Of a stretch of 13,109 bases of DNA, positions 7,343 to 13,109 are shown in pieces. The DNA lies in assembly GCA_034435435.1 (NCBI GenBank), contig DAOTXN010000003.1:1-13109 (forward strand), given 5' to 3'. The stretch's first letter is position 1, and the number at the start of each line of letters is the position of its first letter. Below the pieces are notes generated by a model. That model ran no database searches. It saw nothing but the letters and a program-made list of their open reading frames with translations, and was not told the origin of the DNA. The position numbers and the translations under genes are program-made. The DNA is from DAOTXN01 sp034435435. Its GTDB lineage: Bacteria; Chloroflexota; Anaerolineae; S140-20.

Positions 7343-7490
7343 CCACATCTTTATCCCAAAGACTCTGGGGTATTCCTCAAGCAATTGACCATAGACTGAG
7401 AGAGGCTTTCAGGCGATGACCTAGCCTCAATCGCCGCTCAACGATGCCTTATCCCTCTGCGTTTCCTCTGCCGTTTTCGTCTCCATCTAT

Positions 7491-7555
7491 TAGACGGACG
7501 AAGGTCACAGCTTGACGCTCCAGGCTGGCTTTTAGCTCTCGTTCTCATCCGTCTA
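7491..7555. repeat. Inverted repeat in the leader before the first small element gene
   Basis: TAGACGGA (7491-7498) is matched by its exact complement TCCGTCTA (7548-7555), separated by 49 bases. It sits in a 272-base gene-free stretch (7314-7585) that also holds the sigma promoter. It may form a leader structure or be chance; apart from these two elements I see nothing in the stretch. Confidence 0.25.
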
Positions 7556-7585
7556 GTGTATAGAAGAATCTTGCGGAGGTGACAC

Positions 7586-7735
7586 ATGCACATAGTCGTA
7601 AGGAGTTTCAAAGCGCCAATTGACGAGGCGCTACGCGAGCAATTGAAAGACCAGGTCAACCCCCGATCCCAGGTCGCCGTAGCCGATTACACGACTGTCA
7701 ACGGCGAAAATCCGGAGGCGAGCGATGCGCCTTGA
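7586..7735 (+). CDS. Small hypothetical protein (49 aa)
   Basis: An ATG at 7586 has an excellent ribosome site, GGAGGT (7575-7580) five bases away, and opens a 49-codon frame ending TGA at 7733-7735. The peptide begins MHIVVRSFKAPIDEALREQL and ends acidic; it is soluble and matches no family I know. Its end overlaps the next small gene by 11 nt, which has its own GGAGG, so the two look like a translated pair. It is the first gene I place in the putative mobile element. Confidence 0.5.
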   Translation: MHIVVRSFKAPIDEALREQLKDQVNPRSQVAVADYTTVNGENPEASDAP

Positions 7736-7913
7736 AATGACCGAGGCCGAGCGCAGACGGCGGCTACATCAAGCCTACGAGATCCTATTGGCGACTGCGC
7801 GGCGCAAAAGGGCAACCGCTGACGCGCACGACGCTGAAGAGCCTGGCACATTGGCGGAAGGTGACACGCCTGACAATGGTCGAGACGTGCGGAGGGAGTA
7901 TATTCCGCAGTGA
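7725..7913 (+). CDS. Small hypothetical protein (62 aa), helical and basic N-terminus
   Basis: The ATG at 7725 is preceded by GGAGG (7714-7718) with six bases spacing. The peptide starts MRLEMTEAERRRRLHQAYEI, predicted helical and basic, and ends with a charged, probably disordered tail. No family is recognised. Such short genes between a control region and transfer genes are common in integrative elements. It overlaps the preceding small gene. Confidence 0.5.
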   Translation: MRLEMTEAERRRRLHQAYEILLATARRKRATADAHDAEEPGTLAEGDTPDNGRDVRREYIPQ

Positions 7914-7956
7914 ATCTACCGGAAAAAGCCAGGCTGAACAGCGGTGAGAAAACAGC

Positions 7957-8259
7957 GTGGCACGTTTGAACAGACGCGCTGTGCCGACGATGATGACCAG
8001 TGACAACAACCTCCATCGGCGCGACCCGATAGCGGCTGGCTGTGTGGACCTGCTGGTGGCAATTTTACGCCGGGCCGTGTCGGATGCCCAAATCGGCGAC
8101 GGTCACGCGGCGCGTGCGTGGCTGGCCGGTGAGCAATGCGCCCTCTATCTGGAATGGCTCAACCTCGACACTGCTTACTTCCGGCGCTTGCTGCTCGAGG
8201 TGCTGGGCGATGACGACGATACCCTGATTCTGCCGACGGAACCGAACTTTTACAACTGA
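7957..8259 (+). CDS. Hypothetical protein (up to 100 aa)
   Basis: The frame starts at GTG 7957 without a good ribosome site; an ATG at 7990 (MMTSDNN, 89 aa) is an alternative start. The central part (CVDLLVAILRRAVSDAQIGD, ARAWLAGEQCALYLEWLNLD, TAYFRRLLLEVLG) is regular helix with a conserved-looking WL..EQ..LYLEWL rhythm, so this is likely a real small protein. It resembles the short helical proteins often found in phages and integrative elements, but I cannot assign a family. Confidence 0.55.
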   Translation: MARLNRRAVPTMMTSDNNLHRRDPIAAGCVDLLVAILRRAVSDAQIGDGHAARAWLAGEQCALYLEWLNLDTAYFRRLLLEVLGDDDDTLILPTEPNFYN

Positions 8260-8276
8260 AACCCAGTACAACTGCC

Positions 8277-8305
8277 TTGCAGGGTCTTGACACGTGTGGT
8301 ATAAT
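8277..8305 (+). promoter_or_regulatory. Promoter of the RHH regulator gene
   Basis: A perfect TATAAT (8300-8305) is preceded by TGG, giving an extended -10, and 17 bases further up by TTGCAG (8277-8282), a partial -35. A TTGACA at 8287-8292 is too close to be the -35 of this -10. Transcription would start near 8312, upstream of the GTG at 8339. Confidence 0.6.
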
Positions 8306-8315
8306 ATAGGTGTCA
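8288..8315. promoter_or_regulatory. Probable operator: inverted repeat around the -10 box
   Basis: TGACAC (8288-8293) and its complement GTGTCA (8310-8315) flank the -10 box with 16 bases between them. A dimeric or tetrameric repressor bound here would block polymerase. The gene directly downstream encodes a ribbon-helix-helix protein, so autorepression is the simplest reading. Confidence 0.45.
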
Positions 8316-8338
8316 GAGCGATACCGAGAGAAACCAAA

Positions 8339-8527
8339 GTGAAACAGCAGTTTACAGTCAGGATTGACGCTGAGGTAAAAGCCAAAGCAGCAAAAAAAGC
8401 CAGGCGCGAACTGCGTAGCCTAAACGCCGTAATCGGTAGACTCTTGGAAAAGTGGGCAGCGGGTGAGGTTGATCTTGAGCCACCCACAACTGAACCGAAG
8501 GGAAAGCAACCATCCGAAAGTGATTGA
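8339..8527 (+). CDS. Small ribbon-helix-helix (Arc/MetJ-type) DNA-binding protein
   Basis: I start at GTG 8339, because the longer frame (GTG 8294) begins inside the promoter. A weak GAGAG lies eight bases upstream. The 62-aa product begins with a beta-strand pattern KQQFTVRIDAEVKAKAAKKA, followed by two helices (RRELRSLNAVIGRLLEKWAA) and a charged Pro-rich tail: the ribbon-helix-helix plan, in which the strand residues contact DNA. It likely represses its own promoter through the surrounding inverted repeat and may control transfer genes. An antitoxin role is possible, but no adjacent toxin is seen. Confidence 0.65.
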   Translation: MKQQFTVRIDAEVKAKAAKKARRELRSLNAVIGRLLEKWAAGEVDLEPPTTEPKGKQPSESD

Positions 8528-8547
8528 CGTTCGCTAGAGCGTAAAAC

Positions 8548-8581
8548 GGGTCGTGCCGGTGCGGGAACACCGACACGACCC
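8548..8581 (+). terminator. Strong hairpin after the RHH gene
   Basis: A 14-base stem with one mismatch (GGGTCGTG-C-CGGTG against CACCG-A-CACGACCC) closes a 6-base loop, 20 bases after the RHH stop codon. No T-run follows, so it may stabilise the message end or help stop transcription rather than act as a classic intrinsic terminator. Confidence 0.5.
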
Positions 8582-8590
8582 TAACTCCCA

Positions 8591-8609
8591 CCGCTGCCAA
8601 AGCCAGCGG
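8591..8609. repeat. Short stem-loop
   Basis: CCGCTG (8591-8596) and CAGCGG (8604-8609) pair around a 7-base loop. It is the second of four consecutive hairpins between the RHH gene and the membrane-HTH gene. Confidence 0.35.
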
Positions 8610-8614
8610 CAAAA

Positions 8615-8650
8615 GCTATTCACATTTTACCACGTGGGAATGTGAATAGC
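8615..8650. repeat. Perfect 12-bp inverted repeat with CCACGTGG centre
   Basis: GCTATTCACATT (8615-8626) and AATGTGAATAGC (8639-8650) are exact complements. The 12-base spacer itself contains the palindrome CCACGTGG (8630-8637), so nearly the whole element can form a hairpin or cruciform. It is AT-rich in its arms, unlike the surroundings, and lies ~70 bases before a membrane-HTH gene. It may be an operator, a transfer or replication signal, or a recombination site. Confidence 0.55.
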
Positions 8651-8657
8651 AACCTTG

Positions 8658-8702
8658 ACCGGCTTGCTTGCCAGCGATGGTAGGCAAGCCGGTTTTCGTT
8701 TT
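8658..8702 (+). terminator. Probable intrinsic terminator
   Basis: ACCGGCTTGC (8658-8667) pairs perfectly with GCAAGCCGGT (8684-8693), and the stem is followed by TTTTCGTTTT. A stem followed by a T-rich tract is a textbook rho-independent terminator. It lies directly upstream of the ribosome site of the membrane-HTH gene, so it may end upstream transcription or act as an attenuator for the transfer genes. Confidence 0.6.
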
Positions 8703-8721
8703 CAAGAGGGGAGGTTTTCCA

Positions 8722-9486
8722 ATGCATCGGATCGAGCGCACCACCATCAAAAGCGTGGCCAAGCTGGCTCCCTGGCTGGCTCCCATCCCGTCGGCGTTTT
8801 TTGTGGGCCGGTCGGCTATGGCGCACCTGACCGTGCCGCTGCCGGTGGCCGTGATCGTGGCGGCCATTGTCGAAACGTTGGGACTGGCGTCGGTGCATAC
8901 GTGGCTGTGGCTGTCCGACTGGAACGCCGCCCGGCGCAAGAGTGACCCGGTAGCGCCGGTCAGGCTGGCCGTCATCCTGGGTGGGGTGTACCTGGCAGCG
9001 ACCATCGGCTTGACCGTGGCCCTGGAGATAGCGCCGACTTGGGCGACCTACGCGCCGGCCTTGTTCCCCATCCTGGCCGTCGTGGGCGCTGTCAACCTGG
9101 CGCTGATTGCGCAGCAGGAACAGCGCGAGGCGATGGTTGAGGCAGAGCGAGCCGAAAAGCGGGGGGCGCGGCAAGTGCACAAGAGCCGTGCACAACAAGC
9201 GCCCCTCGGCGACGTTGCGAGTGTGCACAGCGACGACGGTCGGAGTGCACGAGCGAGCGCACAAAACGCCGTCCTGGACGCCGTGAATCGCACCCGGCAG
9301 GAGCGCAAGGCGGCGTTAAAGAGTGCGCTCGTGGACGCCTACCGCGACAATCCGAGCCTGGGCGCGACCGAAGCCGCCCGAGCCCTGGGTGTGCATCGGA
9401 ACACCATCTATGGCTACACCGCCGAATTAGAGGCAGCCGGCCGGATTCGGCGCAACGGCCACCAGGTCGAGGTTGTGGAGGGCTGA
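8722..9486 (+). CDS. Membrane-anchored helix-turn-helix protein
   Basis: The frame is open from a TTG at 8668 inside the terminator stem; the ATG at 8722 follows AGGGGAGGT (8707-8715) and is chosen, giving 254 aa. The N-terminal ~130 residues hold three to four hydrophobic helices (for example VAVIVAAIVETLGLASV, LAVILGGVYLAATIGL and ALFPILAVVGAVNLALI). A charged, probably coiled linker (~130-195) leads to a C-terminal HTH (196-254: DNPSLGATEAARALGVHRNT, then IYGYTAELEAAGRI). HTH regulators tethered to the membrane are uncommon; DNA binding at the envelope would fit a role in conjugative transfer or in sensing. The stop is 4 nt before the FtsK-like gene, so the two are one operon. Confidence 0.65.
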   Translation: MHRIERTTIKSVAKLAPWLAPIPSAFFVGRSAMAHLTVPLPVAVIVAAIVETLGLASVHTWLWLSDWNAARRKSDPVAPVRLAVILGGVYLAATIGLTVALEIAPTWATYAPALFPILAVVGAVNLALIAQQEQREAMVEAERAEKRGARQVHKSRAQQAPLGDVASVHSDDGRSARASAQNAVLDAVNRTRQERKAALKSALVDAYRDNPSLGATEAARALGVHRNTIYGYTAELEAAGRIRRNGHQVEVVEG

Positions 9487-9489
9487 GGA

Positions 9490-10779
9490 ATGAGCACCTA
9501 TGCAACGAGGCAACGCTATTTGACCGAGTGGGCCGGCTTGATCGCTCAAGCGGCCCACAGTAGGCAGTTGACCGGCACGCCCGTTCAAATCGCCCGCATT
9601 CAGACCATCGCCGGCCCGCGAGCCGGGGCGCTCGAAATGCACGCCGGGCTGCACGCGGGCCGGTTGCTCAGGGCATTATCCGCGGACGATTCAGCCATTC
9701 TGCGCCAGCTCGTACCGTGGGATTTTGCAGGTGAGCCGCTGGCCTATATGCGCGGGCGCTACGTTCGCATCGAAGCGGGCTGGCCGTCCGACCTGGCCGA
9801 GAGCGTCATCCGGCTGGCCGACGTGGGGCAGCATCCCAAAGAAGGCGGGCGCTGGCTGGCCGGGAAAAACGAGCAAGGTCAAATCGTCACCTTGGGGCTG
9901 AATGATAACACCCCGCATTTCTTGCTGGCCGGGCAGACGGGCAGCGGCAAGTCGGTCGGGATGCTGGCGGCGGCGGTGCAGCTGGGCCGCGACTATGATA
10001 ACCAGTTGATGTTGCTGGATGGCAAGTATGGCGTGGACTTGCGCAAAGTCGCCCACCTGCCCACGCTGGCCGGCCCGCTGGTCACAGACGTCGAAACCGC
10101 TCGCTCGGCGCTGGCCTGGGCTGTGGCCGATATGCGTCGGCGCTACGAGCACAAAGACCCAACCCGCCTGGTCATCGTATGGGACGAACCTCAAGAATGG
10201 CTGGCCGATGACCCGGCTATGGTAGAGATGACGCGCCGCTTGCTTGCTCAGGGGCGCGGGGCTAACGTGCACCTGCTGATGAGCACCCAGCACCCGGTCG
10301 TGTCGGTCTTTGGCGATTCTGCCAGCAAGCGCAACCTGACGGGAAGGCTGGCGCTGAAGGTGAGCGACTTTGAGGCGTCGCGTGTGGCCGTGGGCGGACC
10401 GACGCCACGCGCCGACCATCTGCTGGGCGCGGGCGACTGCTATGCGGTGACGCCGGGCGCGGTGCATAGACTTCAGGGGGTCTTTGTAGACCGGCGCGAC
10501 TTTGACACCCTGCCCGCTGGCGACCCTCTGCTAGAGGACTGGCCCGAATACCACGCCGAAAACCTGAGCCAATCACCCGCCGACTTTGACGGGGTAGAAG
10601 TGGGGGTGTCTGTGCTGGCGGCCCACCTCGGCAAAGGGCGGCCAACGCTGCGCGAGATGGTCAAGGCGGCAATGGGGCACGTGCCAGGGAACGAACGGGC
10701 GGCGCGGCTGCTGGCCCTGGGCCGGGAAGCCTACACCTGGCTGAACGCCGAGGGTTGGGGTCTGTGCGAAAGCGAGTAA
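9490..10779 (+). CDS. FtsK/SpoIIIE-domain DNA translocase (conjugative transfer type)
   Basis: The ATG at 9490 has GGAGG about eight bases upstream; the product is 429 aa. It has Walker A GQTGSGKS (148-155) and Walker B LVIVWDE (227-233), the sensor-like segment GRGANVHLLMSTQHP and the late motif LLGAGDCYAV, all hallmarks of FtsK/SpoIIIE ATPases. N-terminal membrane helices are absent; the upstream membrane protein may anchor it. The C-terminus (~360-429) may be a small winged DNA-binding domain, but no classic gamma domain is clear. Actinomycete integrative and conjugative elements use such single translocases (TraB/TraSA) to pass double-stranded DNA; a serine recombinase downstream fits this. 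It is not a cell-division FtsK, being too short and set among element genes. Confidence 0.8.
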   Translation: MSTYATRQRYLTEWAGLIAQAAHSRQLTGTPVQIARIQTIAGPRAGALEMHAGLHAGRLLRALSADDSAILRQLVPWDFAGEPLAYMRGRYVRIEAGWPSDLAESVIRLADVGQHPKEGGRWLAGKNEQGQIVTLGLNDNTPHFLLAGQTGSGKSVGMLAAAVQLGRDYDNQLMLLDGKYGVDLRKVAHLPTLAGPLVTDVETARSALAWAVADMRRRYEHKDPTRLVIVWDEPQEWLADDPAMVEMTRRLLAQGRGANVHLLMSTQHPVVSVFGDSASKRNLTGRLALKVSDFEASRVAVGGPTPRADHLLGAGDCYAVTPGAVHRLQGVFVDRRDFDTLPAGDPLLEDWPEYHAENLSQSPADFDGVEVGVSVLAAHLGKGRPTLREMVKAAMGHVPGNERAARLLALGREAYTWLNAEGWGLCESE

Positions 10780-10780
10780 C

Positions 10781-10873
10781 TGCCTGCCTGCCTGGGGGCG
10801 ACACACACACAAAATGTCTGTGGAGAGCGATTTGACCGGTTTTGAGAGTGCGTCCTGACCAGGCAGGCAGGCA
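10781..10873. repeat. Perfect 15-bp inverted repeat built from TGCC units
   Basis: TGCCTGCCTGCCTGG (10781-10795) and its exact complement CCAGGCAGGCAGGCA (10859-10873) flank a 63-base spacer. The spacer includes an ACACACACACAC run. The repeat begins one base after the FtsK-gene stop and ends just before the ribosome site of the next gene. Candidates are a transfer recognition locus (clt-like, as TraB uses short direct repeats downstream of its gene) or an RNA hairpin controlling the next gene. Confidence 0.6.
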
Positions 10874-10887
10874 CAAGGGAGGCAAGA

Positions 10888-11283
10888 ATGAAAAAGCATC
10901 GAGGTGAGTTGACTGTAGTGGGTCTGGCGCTGGCGGCGCTGGCGCTGGTTGGGGCCGGTGTGTGGGCGTTGGTGTCGGCTATGTCGGTGGGTCTGTTGCG
11001 CGGCTGGTTTGTGGCGTCGTTAGTGGCTCTGCCGCTGGTCGGTTGGGTCGGCTGGCGGGTAGGCACAGGGAGCGCCAGAGCGCATCTATCGGGGCTGGAC
11101 AAGGGCATCGGGGCGGTGATGGGCGCGGCCAGCAAAACGGCAGACCTGCGCGTTAGCACTGTGGGGCGGGCGCGGCAAGCGGTGCTCGGCGCACCTGCTG
11201 CTACCGCGACGCCGGTTTTTAGACTGCCCGATCCTGAGATACGGCACGTCGTGGCCGTCAGTGATGAGGTGGTAGACCTGTGA
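10888..11283 (+). CDS. Small two-helix membrane protein
   Basis: The ATG at 10888 follows AGGGAGG (10876-10882) with five bases spacing. The 131-aa product has two membrane helices (~8-30 and ~38-58) separated by a short loop, then a soluble tail of unknown fold. No family is recognised. It is followed by an overlapping lipoprotein gene and lies after the DNA translocase, so it may be an envelope partner of transfer (inference). Confidence 0.6.
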   Translation: MKKHRGELTVVGLALAALALVGAGVWALVSAMSVGLLRGWFVASLVALPLVGWVGWRVGTGSARAHLSGLDKGIGAVMGAASKTADLRVSTVGRARQAVLGAPAATATPVFRLPDPEIRHVVAVSDEVVDL

Positions 11284-11942
11284 ACAAGACAAAGGTTCTC
11301 ATTCTGGTAACGTTGCTTGGGTTGTTGCTTTCGGCTTGCGGAGACAAGGCCGCGATTGACCAAGCCAAAGCGCGGCGCGTTGACCAGCAAACAGCAGATG
11401 ACGCGGCGCTACGGGCGAACGAGCGCGAGCGTGAAATGGCCGACTGGGAGGCGACGCGCCCGGTTACGAACGTCAGTGAGATGGTTTTCATCGTGGTCGT
11501 CTCGGCGTCTATCGCGTTGTCCATTGCTGCGGCGCTGGCGGTGTTTGTGTTGCGCTGGTGGCAGGCGAGCCGGGCAATGGTGGCTTACACCGAGCAGCGG
11601 GCGGCGCTGGCGGCGGGGATGATTCGGGTCAATCCCCATACTCTAACGTGGCCCATGCTGATTAGCGACGGGGCGGTTCACAACCTGCAAACCGGGGAGG
11701 TGTATCGGTTGGCCGAGCCGCGAGCCGCCGACCCGCAGCAGGTGACCGGCGACGTGCTGATTCGGGCACTGGGTGTGGGCACTCGCGGCGCGGCGCAAAT
11801 CGCCAAATCTGCCAAAAACGCACAACCCGCCGACGCGATCCCGACGCTGGCCGGGGCTATGCCGTTAGTGCTGCGTCCGTTAGGGCCGGGGGAGAGCCGG
11901 CGACCTGACGTGAGTGTGCCGAACGATGGAAATAACGGCTAG
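11280..11942 (+). CDS. Lipoprotein with an extra membrane helix
   Basis: The start is GTG 11280, overlapping the preceding stop (GTGA), which implies translational coupling. The 220-aa product opens with MNKTKVLILVTLLGLLLSAC, a clear lipoprotein signal with lipobox LSAC (Cys20). A charged outer segment (~25-65) is followed by a second hydrophobic helix (~67-92, FIVVVSASIALSIAAALAVF), so the chain is anchored twice. The C-terminal ~120 residues would then be cytoplasmic and carry no family motif I recognise. It may be a transfer-complex envelope protein, given its neighbours (inference). Confidence 0.6.
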   Translation: MNKTKVLILVTLLGLLLSACGDKAAIDQAKARRVDQQTADDAALRANEREREMADWEATRPVTNVSEMVFIVVVSASIALSIAAALAVFVLRWWQASRAMVAYTEQRAALAAGMIRVNPHTLTWPMLISDGAVHNLQTGEVYRLAEPRAADPQQVTGDVLIRALGVGTRGAAQIAKSAKNAQPADAIPTLAGAMPLVLRPLGPGESRRPDVSVPNDGNNG

Positions 11943-11988
11943 GCCAAGTAGCGCGATAGCGCAAGCGCAGAGTACAAAGGAGGATTGG

Positions 11989-12984
11989 ATGAGCGACACA
12001 AGTTACACCTTTGGCGGGCGGCTGCGCCCCAAGTCAGACGAGCCGACCAACTGGCACGACCTGGTAGACCTTGCCAACAAGGGAATGGCTTTCGTCTATC
12101 AGCGATTAAGTTCCCACGAACAGGTGAAAAAGTCTATCTATAGCATCAAGGCACAAGATGCTTTGGAGGACCTGGCCAAAGAGGATGGTTACAGCGATGA
12201 ACAGATTTACGTCGAGCGCCGTGATCTGGGCATATCGGGGACGAAAGGCCGAGAAGAACGGCAGGGGCTGGCCTACCTCATCAAGCTGACCGAGGCCGGG
12301 AAAGTCGAGGCCGTCTACGTCGTGCATATCAGCCGGTTGTATCGGGACCAGACCCTCATCAACGCCCTGGCCCTGGGTGAGTTGTTCAAAGGGCACGGCG
12401 TCATCATCGTCACGCCACAGATGCGACTGAACCTACGCGACAAGATGCATATGCGTCTGTACCGGATGGAAGTTGAGCGGGCGGCAGATGAGCTTGAGCT
12501 TATGGCCGGGCGGCTGTTGGGAGCGCAAGCCTTGAAAGCCAAGTCGGGGCTGTACGCCGGTGAAAGTCTACCCATTGGCTACGTTGTGGACGAACGGGAA
12601 AAACTAGATGATGGTAGCCCCAACCCCGATTATCACGCCTACCAAATTTACGAACCTCACGCCCAAGTTGTCAGGACCGTCTTTGAGCAGATGGCCATGC
12701 CGGGGATGACGCCGATCAGGGTAGCGCGTTACTGCCGACGCCAGGGTGTTGTCCTTGCGCCTTTTGCGCCGGAATGGGACACGCCAGCGAACCGCAAGGC
12801 ATTTATTAACTCAAGGCGTAATCCTGATGGTAGCTCCCCTGTTACTGTGAGCAGGGCCCGCACCATTGCAACCAACCCTGCCTACATTGGTTGGAAGTTT
12901 TGGAGCGGTGAGGTAGTGGGCAAAGACGTGTATCCCCACCTCATAGACGAGCAACTGTTTTGGTCAGTTCAAGAGAAATTCTGA
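11989..12984 (+). CDS. Large-type serine recombinase/integrase, C-terminally short
   Basis: The ATG at 11989 follows AAAGGAGG (11976-11983); the upstream open frame is not used. The 331-aa product has the resolvase catalytic domain (~32-180) with FVYQRLSSHEQ (nucleophile probably Ser41 of YxRxS), RDLGISG and HISRLYRD (Arg116/Arg119). A Recombinase DNA-binding domain follows (~186-330) with NPAYIG and HLIDEQLFWSVQEKF. Large serine integrases usually continue with a zinc ribbon and coiled coil to ~450-600 aa; here a TGA follows directly and no continuing frame with those motifs appears. It is either truncated or a short variant. Its role would be integration and excision of the element. Confidence 0.8.
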   Translation: MSDTSYTFGGRLRPKSDEPTNWHDLVDLANKGMAFVYQRLSSHEQVKKSIYSIKAQDALEDLAKEDGYSDEQIYVERRDLGISGTKGREERQGLAYLIKLTEAGKVEAVYVVHISRLYRDQTLINALALGELFKGHGVIIVTPQMRLNLRDKMHMRLYRMEVERAADELELMAGRLLGAQALKAKSGLYAGESLPIGYVVDEREKLDDGSPNPDYHAYQIYEPHAQVVRTVFEQMAMPGMTPIRVARYCRRQGVVLAPFAPEWDTPANRKAFINSRRNPDGSSPVTVSRARTIATNPAYIGWKFWSGEVVGKDVYPHLIDEQLFWSVQEKF

Positions 12985-13109
12985 AATTACGGTATAGTGA
13001 GTTGCTTCCACTCCAGAAAACGCCATAATCGTTGTTCAAGCCAAATCGCGATTGTCGTGATGCAGAATACTCCAACGTAGTCAAGATGAGACGACAACTT
13101 GCACAGGGG
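12985..13109. other. Non-coding tail after the recombinase, possible attachment region
   Basis: There is no supported gene. The stretch is more AT-rich than the upstream genes. It contains the perfect palindrome AATCGCGATT (13044-13053) and a 7-bp inverted repeat TTGTCGT/ACGACAA (13052-13058 and 13091-13097). Serine integrase attachment sites are imperfect palindromes often next to the integrase gene, so this is a place to look; no matching copy was found elsewhere in the window. Confidence 0.3.

Larger units (their letters stand above)
7586..13109 (+). mobile_element. Putative integrative/conjugative element (AICE-like), boundaries unknown
   Basis: The same-strand run combines short unknown genes, an RHH regulator, a membrane HTH protein, an FtsK/SpoIIIE translocase, small envelope proteins and a serine recombinase. 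The translocase plus serine recombinase is the hallmark of elements that transfer double-stranded DNA, as in actinomycetes. I see no replication initiator and no relaxase. The left boundary is put at the first small gene; it could lie in 7314-7585. The right end may be beyond the window. Confidence 0.5.

Noticed and set aside
7577..7867. Direct repeat AGGTGACAC at 7577-7585 and 7859-7867
   Set aside because: It is only nine bases and its first copy overlaps a ribosome site, so chance is a fair explanation.
8287..8292. TTGACA as -35 box of the RHH gene promoter
   Set aside because: It lies only seven bases before TATAAT; a -35 needs about 17. TTGCAG at 8277 has the right spacing.
8291..8636. 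CACGTG palindromes as a shared regulator motif of the element
   Set aside because: The hexamer also occurs in unrelated coding sequence (near 2835, 4296 and 10678), so it is not specific.

Overview
The window (13.1 kb, GC-rich, no rRNA, tRNA or CRISPR seen) looks like an accessory region of a Chloroflexota-type chromosome (Anaerolineae or relatives). That placement is inference: it rests on the Rhs core with a CBM-like insert, a gene trio better known from actinobacteria (XRE regulator, ImmA/IrrE protease, MAB_1171c membrane protein), and the GC-rich codon use. No housekeeping gene fixes the taxon.

Layout. (1) 1-2297 is the end of an Rhs/polymorphic-toxin locus. It holds the C-terminal tip of an Rhs protein cut by the left edge, a probable Imm49-like immunity gene, and a broken fragment of a second Rhs core. 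2298-2546 holds nothing recognisable. (2) 2547-5451 is a tight four-gene operon with a plausible sigma-70 promoter: XRE-like regulator, ImmA/IrrE zinc protease, seven-helix MAB_1171c-family membrane protein, alpha/beta hydrolase. The last three genes are joined by ATGA stop/start overlaps. (3) 5628-6853 encodes a small histidine-kinase-like protein whose phospho-acceptor His is replaced by Arg, overlapped by an unrecognised 162-aa gene. That gene converges on and overlaps an ECF-like sigma factor on the minus strand that lacks region 4. (4) From about 7586 to the right edge is a putative integrative/conjugative element of AICE-like style. It contains small ORFs, a ribbon-helix-helix regulator with an operator around its own -10 box, a cluster of stem-loops, a membrane-anchored HTH protein, an FtsK/SpoIIIE-type DNA translocase, a large inverted repeat, two small membrane/lipoproteins, and a serine recombinase that stops before its usual zinc-ribbon domain.

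How the parts may work together. The Rhs tip and the gene after it form a toxin/immunity pair. In the four-gene operon the protease would be expected to cleave or relieve the XRE regulator in response to a signal; the membrane protein and the hydrolase could sense or process that signal (inference). In the element, the FtsK-like protein would pump double-stranded DNA between cells, the small membrane proteins would assist at the envelope, and the serine recombinase would integrate and excise. The RHH protein and the membrane-bound HTH protein would control expression. Element boundaries and attachment sites were not identified.
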